Shown here piece after piece: positions 49,000 through 61,225 of a stretch of DNA of 64,000 nt. The notes below the pieces were generated by a model. It had not been told where the DNA came from. It did no database searches and saw nothing but the letters and a program-made list of their open reading frames with translations. Every line of letters begins with the position of its first letter. Position 1 is the first letter of the stretch. The DNA is taken from the NCBI GenBank assembly GCA_025331565.1, contig JAFREQ010000009.1:5879501-5943500 (forward strand), in the 5' to 3' direction. Source of the stretch: Holacanthus passer. Lineage: Eukaryota; Chordata; Actinopteri; Pomacanthidae. The translations under genes and the position numbers were made by a program.

Positions 49000-49001
<2 letters not shown>

Positions 49002-49135
49002 GTTTTTTTCTATTGGCAGTCTCCAGTTACCTTAATTAATGGTAGCTAGTTTCCTGTATCTGAGTCCATAGGGCTCTTAGCCAATCAGAATTTGTGTTGC
49101 TTCCTTGTAATATCTGATAGCTTGACAACATGAAC

Positions 49136-49138
<3 letters not shown>

Positions 49139-49184
<46 letters not shown>

Positions 49185-49187
49185 GTT
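49139..49187. repeat. (GT)24 microsatellite
   Basis: GT run with one CG near the end. A further (GT)15 lies at 49265-49294. Confidence 0.95.
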
Positions 49188-49262
49188 GTTGTGACAGACT
49201 GTGCATTTGTCTTGGTTTGCACCTGCATGCAAGAATGTGTTTTTGTGCATGTGTTTGGATCC

Positions 49263-49296
<34 letters not shown>

Positions 49297-49319
49297 TTTT
49301 GTATGTGCATGAGCGTGCG

Positions 49320-49560
49320 TGAAAGGAAAGGTAGGATTACTAGCTTGTTGTTGCGAGATAGGGTAGGATTACCAGCAGAGAGAAACAGGGGACGGAGGAG
49401 AGCGAAGGCAGGAGGTGTGACAGGAGCTGAGATAGAGAAACAAAGAGATAGATGATGTGACAGTGAGTAGGAGGAAGTAAAGTTGGAAAAAAAAGAGAGG
49501 TGGGGAGGCAGTTTGAAATGAGAGAAGCAAGAAGAGATGGTAAGGAAAAGGAAGGATTGG
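49320..49560. repeat. Purine-rich tract
   Basis: A/G-dominated. Near the start GTAGGATTAC occurs twice (49332 and 49365). The 140-codon minus frame is a Ser/Leu/Phe artefact. Confidence 0.7.
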
Positions 49561-51815
49561 CCATTGATTTGTGGCTGTTGCAGGGATCATCCTCAGAAGA
49601 TGCTTCAGCTGCTGATGCAGGACAGATGCAAGAAAGAGGACAAATGTAGTGACGACCACTTCTGGAAAAAAAAGACTGAAAGTTAAAAGGCTCAGGAAGA
49701 GCTCTTCTTGTTTTCTTAGGCTGATATGATCTCGAGGTAGTGTGTCGTTTCTAGTGTAGCTCTTATTTAATGAACCCCATGTAACAAACACTGCAGCTTT
49801 GGATTAGATTATCAGTGATTACAGAAGGTCTGTATTGCAAGTTCAAAGTCACTTTTGGACCCACTTTAATTAGTCAGAGGGACAACAAAATGGCTGAGTG
49901 TAATGTTACGACCTCCCCCTCCCTTGTGAAACAAGACAAGGGGAGAGGAAGTGGTTTGAAAACTTTGTGCTTGTACACCGACCCTGGGCACCCACCAAAC
50001 AGTGGGTGCACATTAAACAAGTGAACCGTGATGTGCTGGAAAGCAGGAGTCACAGTGTTCTTCCAAGTGAGCTCTAATGTGTTGTGTTGCTTTTAAGAAC
50101 ACAGTTTATAAAAGGTCTGAGCCCGGACCAAATGGAAGGAAGGAATGTATAGTCGAAACACACGTGCTTACACAGATTGCTTTGAAACTGATGCACATAA
50201 GTTACTGCATAAACACATAAAGATAATAATGACAAGAGACAGCCAGTTTGATTGCACGCCAACACTGTTTGTTTATATTCTTGTTCCTGTGCACTTCCAT
50301 CCTTGTGACATGACGCACATTGTGAAAGATGCCGAGCTACGTTTGGTCGGGAACCAAAGAGTCTGTCACGTCTCTTGGCCAAGTCATGACGAGCCCTCGA
50401 TACAGATGAAAATATGGCGTAGTCCAATCCTGGCATTAGGTTTGGAGAAATGGTCCTATTGAGTCCCACCACAATTGAATATCATATTCTCTGGTAACTC
50501 AGAAACATCTCTTTAAGTAAAGGAAGAGACAGGAGGGCCGGTGTGTGTTGACAGCTGTCTGTGGGTGCTGCAAAAGGTTAATCTTGTTGTATAGATATAT
50601 TAAATGGATAGAAGCTCTACTCTAAAGAGAAATATGGATAACAAAATTACACATGACATATCGACCACACTGGTTGTGGCTTTTTTTTTTTTTTTTTTGA
50701 TGGATTTTTAATGGCTATATGCATTCTCCTTCTCTTCTTTGGAGACCTGCTTTTACTCTGCTGTTACATGGCTTCTGTTAAAAGATGTAGAGCGAAAAGC
50801 AGCAATTATTATTCTGTGGTCAGTCATGTTTCTATGCTGTTCTCCTCTGGCCCAGATTAGAAATGCTGTAATGTCAGCCATCCTGCTGTGCGGTGCAGTG
50901 CTTCAAAGTGAAGTATGAAAGATCACTGCCTTTTAAGCATCTAGTCCAGAGTGACCAGATGAGAATGCATTACATTCAGTTTCAACAAACAGTTGTTACA
51001 TGAAGTTCATCTTACTTTATTCATTTTATCATTGCAGTGCCTATCACATCTGCAGGATGCATGTGCCAGATATTCCTCCGTGTCTGCCTGCAATACTGTA
51101 CATGGCTAAAAAAACAGCCATCGATACAGTCTTTTAAGTTTTAAAGGGCAACCCTGGAGTCACTGCTGTAGCCAGTGGCACACATCAGTTTTTTCCGAGA
51201 CGTCTGGTTACCCTAATTTAGTCTGAATTGCACGACCCAAACCCAAACCTACCTGCATGTGGATCCTGAAACCCATCCTTAGATCAAAGATGAGTTCTGC
51301 AGGATGACTGGATGCATTGTCCGATTGTACCTCATATTACCTCAGCATCACCCTAATCACCCAATCATTTTATGTAAAGACACAGTGTTGGCAGACTTGA
51401 ACTGTTGAATGCTGCCTTTTATTAGCAAAGGAGTTGGAGGTGATTTGTGTTGCCCAAGATCAGTTTGACGGTCAAAGTTTGTTAGAGTGGACCCGAGTAC
51501 ACATGGTGCCCCCCCCCCAATCCTAAATCCCCAGTCATGAAATCTGCAGTTTGCAGTTATTCTCCCGACTCACTCTGCTCAGGTATAAATATTGTTGGAA
51601 AGAATAACAGAGTATGGCATTATTAAAATAAGGTGGAAAAAAGCCTTTGGGTTATTAATGTTTGTTTATGTTTGGCTGCAAACTGGCATCTGTCGGAGTG
51701 AAATGAATGCAGAGTGAAGCAATAAAGGTGGAGACGGCCGGTTTCCTGAGCTTTATGCTAATCAGCCATCACTTATACATTCATCCCACTGCAACTGTCT
51801 GCTCAATGTCACCCC
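49561..51815. other. Unique non-coding DNA
   Basis: Poly-T of about 18 at 50681-50698, C9-10 at 51507-51518, and a repeat-poor block at 51640-51780 (TATTAATGTTTGTTTATG, TTATGCTAATCAGCC) that looks regulatory. The 132-codon minus frame (50074-50472) overlaps a 105-codon plus frame and has no motif. Confidence 0.45.
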
Positions 51816-52169
51816 CCAACACACACGCACGCACACACACGCACACACACACACGCAAGCAGACATAGAAACATAACATAAGCACACGTAAGCGTGCACA
51901 CTCTCTGTGCGTCAATCTGTGTCTCTATTGTCTCATTCATTTACCCATTTATGGTAATAAAAATGTTTTTGAATGTTAATCCATTGAAACAATACGTGTA
52001 GCAGTTGCATTCAGTGTTACTTTACCAGAGAACTTTAACCCATTCCACCATGATTTGCCAGATAATTCAAAAAGAAAGAACTTGTCCCCAAATACTTTCC
52101 ATACAAGTGAGGTTAGTGTCGCTTCTGCAAAGTCTTGCTTTCAGTCATCACAGCAGTGAGTCATCTGGC

Positions 52170-52194
52170 ACACACACACACACACACACACACA
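52170..52194. repeat. (CA)12 microsatellite
   Basis: Uninterrupted, and opposed to the GT array at 52387. Confidence 0.9.
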
Positions 52195-52384
52195 AACATG
52201 CACAGAGTTACACTTAATATCAAACAGCTGTTGCTTGTATGTGACATGATCACATCTGCAGGTGAGACACAGAAGCGGCAAGTGAGAGTGATCTCTGTCT
52301 CTGTCGTACACTGCAAAAGGTGAGATCTTAGAAAGAGCAATGTGTGATTGAAATGTGAGTTTTGTGCATGTGTGGCTGTGAAGA

Positions 52385-52386
<2 letters not shown>

Positions 52387-52419
<33 letters not shown>
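52387..52419. repeat. (GT)16 microsatellite
   Basis: Uninterrupted GT run. Confidence 0.9.
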
Positions 52420-52420
<1 letters not shown>

Positions 52421-53604
52421 TGCATGTTAGCACATTTGTCAGTGATTGGTGTCTGTCTGTTTGAGTGGCAAGTTAACCGTTGTTGAGATGAAGATTTTTA
52501 TAATAGAGCAGCAGTTTTCCAGATGTGTGTCATGGCATTTGTGTTTGGATGCGTCATCCGTCATTTTGCTAAATTTCTATGTGTGACTGTCTGATTTCAT
52601 TGTGTTAAAACAGTAAGAACCGCCTGTGTTGAACAGTTTTTGACACTTTAACACATCCTCACTGTCCTGTTGTCCTAAAGCACAAGATGACTGTTTAATT
52701 CAACAGCACTCAACTGTATAATCCCACATTTTCACCATGACGGCACCAGGACACCAAGTCTGTTATTTACATCTGAAAATAGTTGTTAATATATAGCTAC
52801 AACTACATTTATAGTACATTATGTTTATACACCTACACTGAAACTGTCGTCCATCATAAATGTTTTCAGAACAATCAGTGTGAAGTTTTCCTGCAAAAGA
52901 AACATCTGTGTATATTTTTTAAAGCAATGTTTTCCTGAGATATAACATGCAGCATAGCCGTGTGTGTGTGTGCTGCCACCTGCTTTTTCTCTAAGGAAAA
53001 TTAGGGGGATACCCATTTCTGATTTAGAGTCTTCCTGAAAATGTCAGTTTAACAGTTCAAAGCAACGTTTCAATCACAAATGATTGGTGACGATATAATA
53101 AGTCACTTATATGTCAGTGGTTCATATAAACAGCAATACTATAAAGTGCGTGACACTTTTCTACATTTGTTAAGTGTTAATAATCAACTTTTAATAGTGG
53201 TTTGGCACCTCTGTGTGTCGTCTTTGAGCTTCAAACCATTTGGACCTTTTCACATTAGATACTTTCTCCCATGTCAACACCCCTGTTATTGACATCCATT
53301 TCCTGTAATCACACTGAACTCTAACTTATGTAAGGGTCACGATACACTTGTAAAATCTTCAAAGCGGTACATTAACAAATCCATGTCATCATCTCCACAT
53401 AAAGTGTAATTGCACTATTGGAACACTCTCATTAATCATAGTGTTTGGACAAAACTACTTAATGATTTGAACAGTGTTGAGGTCAGATGTAGCTCAGTAA
53501 ACACACGCTGCCTCGTCGCTGTAACCTTGCAACGATGAAGCAGCCCTGTGTGTGTTTGTGAGCTTGTTTGGTTGTTGTTAGTGTATGGGACTCTATACAC
53601 ATTA
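52420..53604. other. Unique AT-rich non-coding DNA
   Basis: No exon or known repeat recognised. Confidence 0.5.
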
Positions 53605-53718
53605 ATGTGTGTGTGCGTGTGTGTGCGTGTGTGCTGACTACAGTAAAGTGCAAGTGGCACCCCATCCTTCACACTGATCCCCATCCACCCCCAGCACACA
53701 CACACACACACACACACG
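53605..53718. repeat. Opposed GT and CA arrays, 60 bp apart
   Basis: GTGTGTGTGCGTGTGTGTGC-type run at about 53605-53634 and an ACACAC run at about 53694-53717. Confidence 0.9.
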
Positions 53719-54329
53719 CTCACACCTCTGTGTAAGCACCAACTGTCCCTATAATGAAGTTTAATGACTGTAATGCTGGGCCAACACAGGGAGAGGGGGG
53801 TGGGAAGAAAGGTACAACAACATTACCTGTGTGAGACTCAAGAATGGTTGTGTATACAGGAAATAATAATGTGTACAAGCCACAGCATCTGATGTAACGA
53901 CCTCTCTCTGCCTTCACTTATACACCAGTGGATGGAAGTAGAAGTAGATGAGATCAGCTGAAGGAACAGCTACACATACCAAAAAGCTTACTCACAGCAT
54001 CTAACTAAGTGATTCTATTTACTGTTAGTGAGTATAATTAAAATTTGTTCTAATTCATGTACCTCCATATAATCCTTTGCTCTCACAGACATGTAGGTTT
54101 ATAATTAGTTTGTTACCCCTCATCCAATAATTTCCAACCTCACCATCAATCTCAGCACTGGGTGCGAGTCCCCCCTGGTTTGACACTGCACAGTCAGCTG
54201 AAACCAAACTGCACCAACAATAATATGTTAGAATTACCGAAAGGTGAGCCACACAATGAGGAGCCTCCTATTTATGTGAATGTGCAGCGTGGACACGGGC
54301 GAGAAGGAGGGAAGAGACGATAAAGACTT

Positions 54330-54440
54330 CCTCACATCCACAACTCACAATGATGCTAATTAAAGGTGCATCAGTTAGCAGGTTAATCGCCTGCGTTGTA
54401 ATTTAAAACACCTGAGTGTAATGTATAGGGTTGATCGTGC
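54330..54440. promoter_or_regulatory. Candidate conserved non-coding element
   Basis: Repeat-free block with ATGCTAATTAAAGG, AGCAGGTTAATCGCC and TTGTAATTTAAAACACCTG. Several TAAT-core homeodomain-type sites and a CACCTG E-box lie within 110 bp. Inference only. Confidence 0.3.
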
Positions 54441-55273
54441 TCAAAGGTTTATGCTCAGTTATCTCAGTAATAATAAAAGCCTTTATGTTAGGAGCCAATC
54501 TGGGTTATGGCTTGCTTTGCAGAACTGAAATTGTAGGTGAGAGGAAAAACCACAGCAATGAATTACAAGGGAAAAGAATCTACCACAAAAGTGCAGATAT
54601 ATTCAGTGATTAAAACAAGGCAGAACACAGAGAGCAACCGACTTGGTTAATGCATTACTTTAGATGAGCAAGGCTGAGTCTAAAATGTCACCAGCACAGC
54701 AGCAGAAAGCTCAAGTTGAGTGGATGAAAAACATGGAAAGTAGTGAAATTGCCTCTCTTCTCTGCTTTAGAGACGGGACGGCAAAGGCTGCATCTATTTC
54801 TTATGTATCAGCCACTGACAGGCAACAGGGGTCATGATTTGTATTCCAGTCCATGATGTCCTGAATTTATGCATAGGTATGACTTCTTTATGAGTGTGTG
54901 TGTGTGTGTACGAATAGGTCAATCCCTCAAAATGATTGAGGTGCGGCGACAGGTCGTGATGATGATGGATGAATTAGCCGATAGAGAGACTGTTAACTAA
55001 TTTCTGTCAAACAGGACGACCTCAAAAATGAGAGGAGATAAGAGAAAGTATATTTTTCTTTTAAAATATTATGACATATGCAACATATACTTCAGCGAAA
55101 GAGCCGTGTGAGAGAAGTTCTCCTTGTTGAAGGGAGGTTGCGGAGGAAAAAAAAAAATGCTTTCGGAGGTTGGCACAGCTCTACTGATTTGATCGTTATG
55201 TGTCAGCGTGCCTTCGCCTGAGGGACAGGGACAATGACAGAGTGTCCTGAGTCGCTATGAAGCGCTGTTGTTT

Positions 55274-55289
55274 TAATCATTAATGATTA
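55274..55289. promoter_or_regulatory. 16-bp homeodomain-type palindrome
   Basis: TAATCATTAATGATTA is a perfect palindrome made of TAAT/ATTA half sites spaced as paired-class homeodomain dimer sites often are, followed at once by TGATAATTATTTAA. Binding is inferred from motif shape only. Confidence 0.35.
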
Positions 55290-56033
55290 TGATAATTATT
55301 TAACCCATTTCTCACCACATTCAATCATTTGCCCATGTTGTTTTGATGTGTTCAGCGCCAACAGTTTCAGAAATTGAACTTTTGAGTGACACGAGCGCAG
55401 AATTTCCCTTTCAGTGGTTTTAGCGAGTGAGAGAACAGGTGTTGGGACAGACGGCGATAGACAAGGAAGCACAAGCAGAAGGAGGAAAGAGGATAAAAGG
55501 AGTCTGCTTTTTGCACTCTCCTGCCCCTCCTTTCTCCTGACCCTGTTGGCGGCTGCTTGTGTTTAACCTTTAGAAAGAGGCCAGGTTGAACCGTGAGTCC
55601 CACAGAAAGCAGTGTTGACATGTACTGTTGAAAGCAGTCTGTTCTCCATGCGGCACACCTCTTTCCTTTGTTTTTTTTTTTTCTTTTTCATGCAACAAAT
55701 CAAACAAAGTCATTCCTCTGAAAAAGCATCATTCACCACTTTTGCTCAAAGCGGCAATTTTCTTTCATTTCTTCCCTCCTCTCCCTCTCTCCTCCTGGAG
55801 CCATTTTACATCTGCCTCTTCTCAAACGGGGGACTCACGTCTTGGCCTTGACGCTGCCGTGATTGGTCAAGCCCAGTCTTTAACCAGCCGCAGTTTACAG
55901 TTTCATCTCCACACACGCCACCTTCAGATGATGTTTGGCTACCTGCCAGAGTCGCTAGTTGAGAAGGCTGACTTATTTACAGCCACATCTCATCAGCATC
56001 TGGTGGGCGTTAGCTCCCAACCTCGACGCCTGA

Positions 56034-56120
56034 TTCAAATCAAATCAATTCAGGTTTTATTGTCACATGCAATCACTCACACAGTGCAACATAGTGAAAT
56101 TGATCTTTGAATTTAACCCA
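56034..56120 (+). mobile_element. Retroposon-type tail (GGTTTTATTGTCACATGC...)
   Basis: CAAATCAATTCAGGTTTTAT followed by TGTCACATGCAATCACTCAC, then GTGAAATTGATCTTTGAATT and TAACCCA, matches a common fish LINE/SINE 3' region. Short and truncated. Confidence 0.6.
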
Positions 56121-56619
56121 TGCCTGAGGCTCCAAGCCTTGGTCAAAGGCTCACTAACATGAGAATTAACCTAATATAAATGTTTTTGATACATATTAAA
56201 TTCATACAAATATGCTGCAAAATAGGCTACAAAACTTGTGTCATGTTTATTTGTTTCACCAAAAATTTCATCCAATTACAGGCTTACAAGTTTTTTTTTG
56301 TCTTTGTATTCTTTAAATCAAAACCTCTCACGCTAAGAGAGACATCCATTTTTTGGCTGGGTTTAGTAGGATTACACAAGACAACACAATAAATGGAAAT
56401 CAAAGCCACATTATAACCACTGTGAGCATTCATCTGTTCTTAAGACCAGAAACAGAGTCCAGAGCTTGTTATAGAGCAAAGTAGTGGCTTATTGGTGAAA
56501 CAGTTATAGTAGCATGAGATGCTGCAGTATATTATGTACAAATTAAAAAATCTAATTGCTTGTCTTCTACTTGTCCTTTGCTGATGCATTATATCTATTC
56601 TATTCTATATATATATATA
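56121..56619. other. AT-rich non-coding DNA
   Basis: No coding frame of note; ends in a TATATATATATA run just before the Tc1-like end. Confidence 0.5.
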
Positions 56620-56790
56620 GTACCAGTCAAAAGTTTGGACACACCTTCTCGTTCAAGGATATTTCTTTATTTTTATTATTTTTTACATTGTAAAAAAAAC
56701 AACTTGTAGAGACTTCAGACTGGTTTGAGAGAGACAATCAATCTCATGCTGAATATAAAAACACAATATTTTTGAATAAAAAAGCTCTTC
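56620..56790 (+). mobile_element. Tc1/mariner-type terminal fragment
   Basis: GTACCAGTCAAAAGTTTGGA followed by CACACCTTCTCGTTCAA matches the terminal inverted repeat of a widespread fish Tc1-like transposon. The next AT-rich stretch (TTTCTTTATTTTTATTATTT, ACATTGTA) also fits. No transposase frame and no opposite terminus were found, so this is one end only. Confidence 0.75.
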
Positions 56791-58419
56791 ATGGTGAAAA
56801 GTGTCAGACTACAATTGTCTGCTGCTGAACGTATAGTAATATTGTCTTCAGGAAAATCTACCAATACACATTATGTACATTATCATGACTTCAATAATTG
56901 CTTATTGTTTATATTTAAGTTTTATATTAGCTTTATCAGAACAACTGTCGATACAACAACAGAACAACAGACGAATGCAGAAAAAGCTAAAAGGTTGTCT
57001 GTAACAAAGGGGGTTGTTATATAATATGAAACATGCCCATCATAAGTATGGTCCTCTCTCTCTGTCTTTTAAAACCGACCCTGTGATAACTTGTCTAAGT
57101 CTGAAGTGACTCAAGTAGCTCCCCTCCCATCACAAATGCTCTGTCTCATATTCAAATGTTTGACCTTAGAATTTAAATCCGATGTTCATTTTTATAGTGT
57201 TTCTGCTTTATGGGATTGTTATGAGAAGTAGTGACATCGGAGGGATGGAGAGAGAAAGATGAGGGGAAGAGAAAAGGAGCAGCGATGATGAGAGAGAAGG
57301 TTGAGGGATTAATTGAAAGTCGAGCGGTGGCGTTGAGGACACAGTATGCCCCAATTTGACTGTACTCATAAAAATAATTTGTCTGTAATTCTCAATGGAT
57401 GACTGTACCTCTTCCTTTTTAATGCTTTGGTTTCTGTTTTACTTCTTGTGGCAAGAGACAGAGAGAAGACGGTTATCTCTACTCGTGTGTCTCCAGTTTG
57501 AGTGTACATGAACTTTTCGTATTGATTTCAACATTTTACACCTAAACTGTGAGCTACTATGTCAGTATGGCTTGAGTGCAACAGTCAATAAAATGTGTGA
57601 ATTTAAGCTAGAGAAAGAGACCTCAGCTCGATAAACTGAACTCACTCATAAAAATTCTGTCTTACTTTAAAACTACTATAATCTTTTATATTGTGCTATC
57701 AATAATATCAGTTGGATAGGAGCCCTTTTTTTCAAAACTTTATGTCATTTGTGAGTTCACTTTTTCATATTCCCTTCATAAAACCTAACTGTCTTTTGGA
57801 TTTATAATTATAAGTGACCTTTCTCAGATTGAGTGCCTATTAATACAAATATGAACCTCCCAAAGCTGACACTCATAACTTGTCACTTTCACACTTACAC
57901 ACACACACACACACACACAAACACACATTTACGCTGCCAATCACTCAGCTAATTATAACTGTAAACTGTCATTACTCTGTCGCTTGTACGCATGCACGTA
58001 CCTGCAAAACACACACACACACACAAAAACCTCCCAAAGGACAGATTTTTTTCATTTGGACAAAGAGAAGAAAAGAAGAAACACACAATCTATAAAAGTG
58101 AGAAAATTTAACATCTAAATATAAAAAGACAGACCTTGACTCGAAAATGTGTTAGACTGGAGGACAGAGAGGGACAGATGATCAACACGAGACGGGCTAA
58201 TCTGAAATGTTAGTTCACACCTCTGCATAAAGAACTCACACATTGATGCAGCTGCGTATTTGATAGATGACCTTAGGGGAAGTGATGATGAAGACTGAAG
58301 TGTGCACATGCAAGACGTGTGTATGTGTGTGACCTTACAATTACCTTACAATAGAAATGTTTAAAAAAAGTGTACAATGAGGTCATTTATTGGTCATCGC
58401 CTCTTAAAACGGATAAGTT
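56791..58419. other. Unique AT-rich non-coding DNA
   Basis: Purine-rich patch at 57238-57320; CA runs at 57896-57920 and 58008-58024. No gene seen. Confidence 0.5.
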
Positions 58420-58530
58420 TAAGGTTTGTGGTGGTTAAAGCTTGAGCATAATAATGTTCGAGGGTAGGGAGTGATGTTAATGGAAGGTCCGTACAACTAC
58501 ACATTTACATGTGTGTTTGTGTGTGTGTCG
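58420..58530. repeat. TTAGGG-like/GT dispersed repeat, copy 3
   Basis: AAGTTTAAGGTTTGTGGTGG, GAGGGTAGGGAGTGATGTTA, GGTCCGTACAACTACAC, then GTGTGTTTGTGTGTGTG repeat the order seen in the 43.5-kb copy's 3' part. Decayed and partial. Confidence 0.45.
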
Positions 58531-58849
58531 CATGTGGGCTTGATCCGACCTGACATTCGCTGACACCCTCCTGTTGCACACACGCTTCCAAAATGTCAAA
58601 GTTGAGCAAGGGCACAATTAGCACTTGTGATTTGCACTCAAAAGTCAATTAAAAAACAAATGGAGGTTTGCACCGTGTTTGAGTGGGTGTGTGTCTAGCG
58701 TTGATGGGCGTGTGTGTGTGTGTGTTTTTTTAGCGTGCTTGCATTGTGTTTCAGATGCAGCGATAAAAATACCTGCGCTTGTCAGACTTAATTAAGTTTG
58801 TGCTCATGTGGCGTCCGTGGTGATCGATGGCAATAAGACGGGGAATGAC
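58531..58849. other. Unique non-coding DNA
   Basis: GT patch near 58710-58726, then a repeat-poor block with GACTTAATTAAG at 58788. No exon. Confidence 0.5.
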
Positions 58850-59050
58850 TGATAAACGGGGAGCGAGAGACTGACGACAGCGCGTGGAAGTGAGACAGAG
58901 AGGGACGAGTGCAGATACAGAGCGGAAGACAGATAAAGAGTCACAGATAAACAGAGCTAAAAGATGCCGGCAAAAACTGAGAGTAAATGAGATAAAGAAG
59001 TGATGCAGGATGAGACAGAAAGGAAGAGAGTGAGAGAGAGAGAGAGGTGC
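58850..59050. repeat. Purine-rich tract
   Basis: A/G-dominated plus strand, ending in (GA)8. Confidence 0.75.
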
Positions 59051-59084
59051 CTGTCAACTGTGTGTGATAATCCTCCTCTCATTA

Positions 59085-59190
59085 GTGCATCAATCAGATT
59101 ACTCGCACCATATTCCAGTAATTAAGTGTTGCACATTAATCACATTGGGCTAACCAGATTAGAGTAGTAAACAGATTAGAGATGGATTAC
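59085..59190. promoter_or_regulatory. Candidate conserved non-coding element
   Basis: Repeat-free, directly after a purine tract. It carries CATTAGTGCATCAATCAG, CCAGTAATTAAGTG, CACATTAATCACATTG and three spaced CAGATTA/AGATTAG sites. This density of TAAT and GATTA homeodomain-type cores resembles developmental enhancers. Inference only. Confidence 0.35.
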
Positions 59191-59736
59191 AAGGGCATGC
59201 TGTACAATGGTAAGAGGATGTGAATTTAGCCGCACCGTGTTCTACTGAGCTACTGTCTTGTCATCAGGTTCGTCTAATGTGTCATGGTAAAAAGCTGGGA
59301 ATCAAACTTAGAGAAGTCCATGTGGGTCCCATATGTATGTAGTTAGACTTCAGGGAGGATAAATGTCGAATAGTCAGAGATGAAGAGATATACATGTGCA
59401 ATGAAGGATAATGAAATTGACATAAAATCAAATAACTGCACCTTGTTTTTATTCGTCCATTCTCACTCGAATTCAGGTGACAGTTTTGACAGATGGTTGG
59501 AACAGAATAACTGCAGATTGATGCTGGAACATTAAGAGAGAGAAAAATGTTTGCTTCTGTTCTTGTAAAGCCGTGATAACACAACAATTAAATGTTCCTC
59601 AACCTTTTCAAAAAGCCTCATAATAACGGCTTTAAGGAGTGGTGGCATTTAGTTAGAAATCAATGGGCTGCAATTAGATGGTCAATGCTGAATGTTCTGC
59701 ATTGTAACAGCATGTAATGTTATTGATGTATATACG
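59191..59736. other. Unique non-coding DNA
   Basis: The 101-codon minus frame at 59282-59587 shows no motif. Nothing else recognised. Confidence 0.5.
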
Positions 59737-60689
59737 TTAAAGGTAACCTGTGTAGTTTTCATCATCACATTTGCATTGTGTGTATCCTGAAGGCCAAACA
59801 AACAACAAAGCTCTTCTCCCTCTTTGCCTAACACTTCTACAATTATTTTTTCAAAACAATTTATACCTCACATTTCTCAATATGGAGTTCACGTTTTCCA
59901 AAGTCACCTGGTCAGCACAACAGCACTCGACGTGGACTCGACTGTGGATCGCTTTTCATTGCTTTGACACAAAATGCATTTAGTGAACACGTCTTTTAAA
60001 ATTCATAAACTGCTTTCTCACTCAAAGTCAATCACCACAAAAATCTCTATGTTTTTACAGTCCATTTTGCACATTTACACACTGTTGTAAAAACTGCTAT
60101 GTTAGGATTTAAATGTAATTTAAAACGAAAGCGCTGATATAAGACTGCAATTCGCCACATCATGTACATCTAAGAAGAAATAAAACTGATAACATAAACT
60201 CCTAATTGGAACATTGATGACCTCTCTGAAAGCGTGTTTTCTTGTATGGGACGATGTGGTGTTTCCTTCTCTTCCAGCCACATAGTGGTTTACAGCTCAT
60301 CCCAGGATGGTGGCAATTTTCCATCCACCTTAATCTACATTCCTCGACCCCACAGAGGAATTATTTTCCTATTCTTTCTCAGTTGTTGACTAGCACTCTT
60401 CTTTATCTGTAGCTATTCTACACATGTATGTACAGTGAATATGTGTAGTTTTATATTGCATTAGTGAAAACACACCAATTGGCTCTTGGCAATAAACGAG
60501 AGAGATGAACCTGAGATGCGTATGAAGAGTTTCGGTTGTATTATTTTGGATGTGAGATGAACTGTGTGAAAAAGTGAACTCAGTCAGAGAAATGTGTGTT
60601 ATCAATTGTGCAATGAGTTGTGTTACCAAATGCTCAAATGTGGCTCTACAGTGCCTCTGGTGGTCAAAAGCTCCACAGGGTGCCTTTAA
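59737..60689. mobile_element. TTAA-flanked element, 0.95 kb, with terminal inverted repeats
   Basis: TTAA at 59737 is followed by AGGTAACCTGTGTAGTTTT. The right end in reverse orientation reads AGGCACCCTGTGGAGCTTTT before TTAA at 60686-60689; 15 of the first 19 positions agree. Identical TTAA flanks and AGG...CCT ends match the architecture of the foldback at 27.5 kb, consistent with piggyBac-like non-autonomous elements, though this one is not a foldback inside. No transposase frame. The right end contains CCACCAGAGGC (reverse strand), a partial CTCF-like core. Confidence 0.7.
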
Positions 60690-61004
60690 GGTTGGTCCTC
60701 GATGTGTGCATCCACTTTACAGAAGTGCACATGGTCATTTCCAAACATTTACACACATTTACAGTAGAGATATGCAAGTGGGATTTTTTGTGTTGATGTG
60801 TGTGTGTGGCAACTTGTCTGGACGTCCTGTGAGGTGTCTTTACTGCTCATTATCATCCTTATGGAATTAATGTCGCCCTGATGACAGCATCTAATGATGA
60901 AATATTCATTGCTGTGTTTGAAGAGTACAAGTCCTTGGATATTTTTTTACACTGCGGACTTACAGCCGTGACCCCCCCCAGCATTTCTCAAACCTTGCTC
61001 AGAT
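60690..61004. other. Unique non-coding DNA
   Basis: Short mixed sequence; nothing recognised. Confidence 0.5.
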
Positions 61005-61225
61005 CTCACCTTCCTCTCTCCCTTTTTCTTTTTTCATCTGTTCTTCTTCACCAATCGGTCAGTGAGTGCATCAGAGTTGCAGAGACTTATTCTGATCCTT
61101 AGCCAACACACACGGAGAGACACAGCTGGGTTCAGCTATAGCTTCTTTCTCACCCTTCTCCTTCCTTATTTCCTCATTTTTCTTTTCCTCTTTCTTTCCA
61201 TGTTCTATGTTCTTTCTCTTTTTTT
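61005..61225. repeat. Pyrimidine-rich tract
   Basis: C/T-dominated in two parts (61005-61055, 61140-61225), ending in the splice-acceptor-like TCTCTTTTTTTACAG. Confidence 0.7.

Larger units (their letters stand above)
53719..56033. other. Unique non-coding DNA
   Basis: Repeat-poor. Includes two regulatory-looking blocks listed separately (54330-54440, 55265-55310), short GT at 54894-54908 and a T-rich patch at 55670-55690. No exon recognised. Confidence 0.45.

Noticed and set aside
51141..51165. Another TTAAAGG-type transposon end (TTAAAGGGCAACCCTGG)
   Set aside because: No matching CCTTTAA end with similar inner sequence was found downstream.
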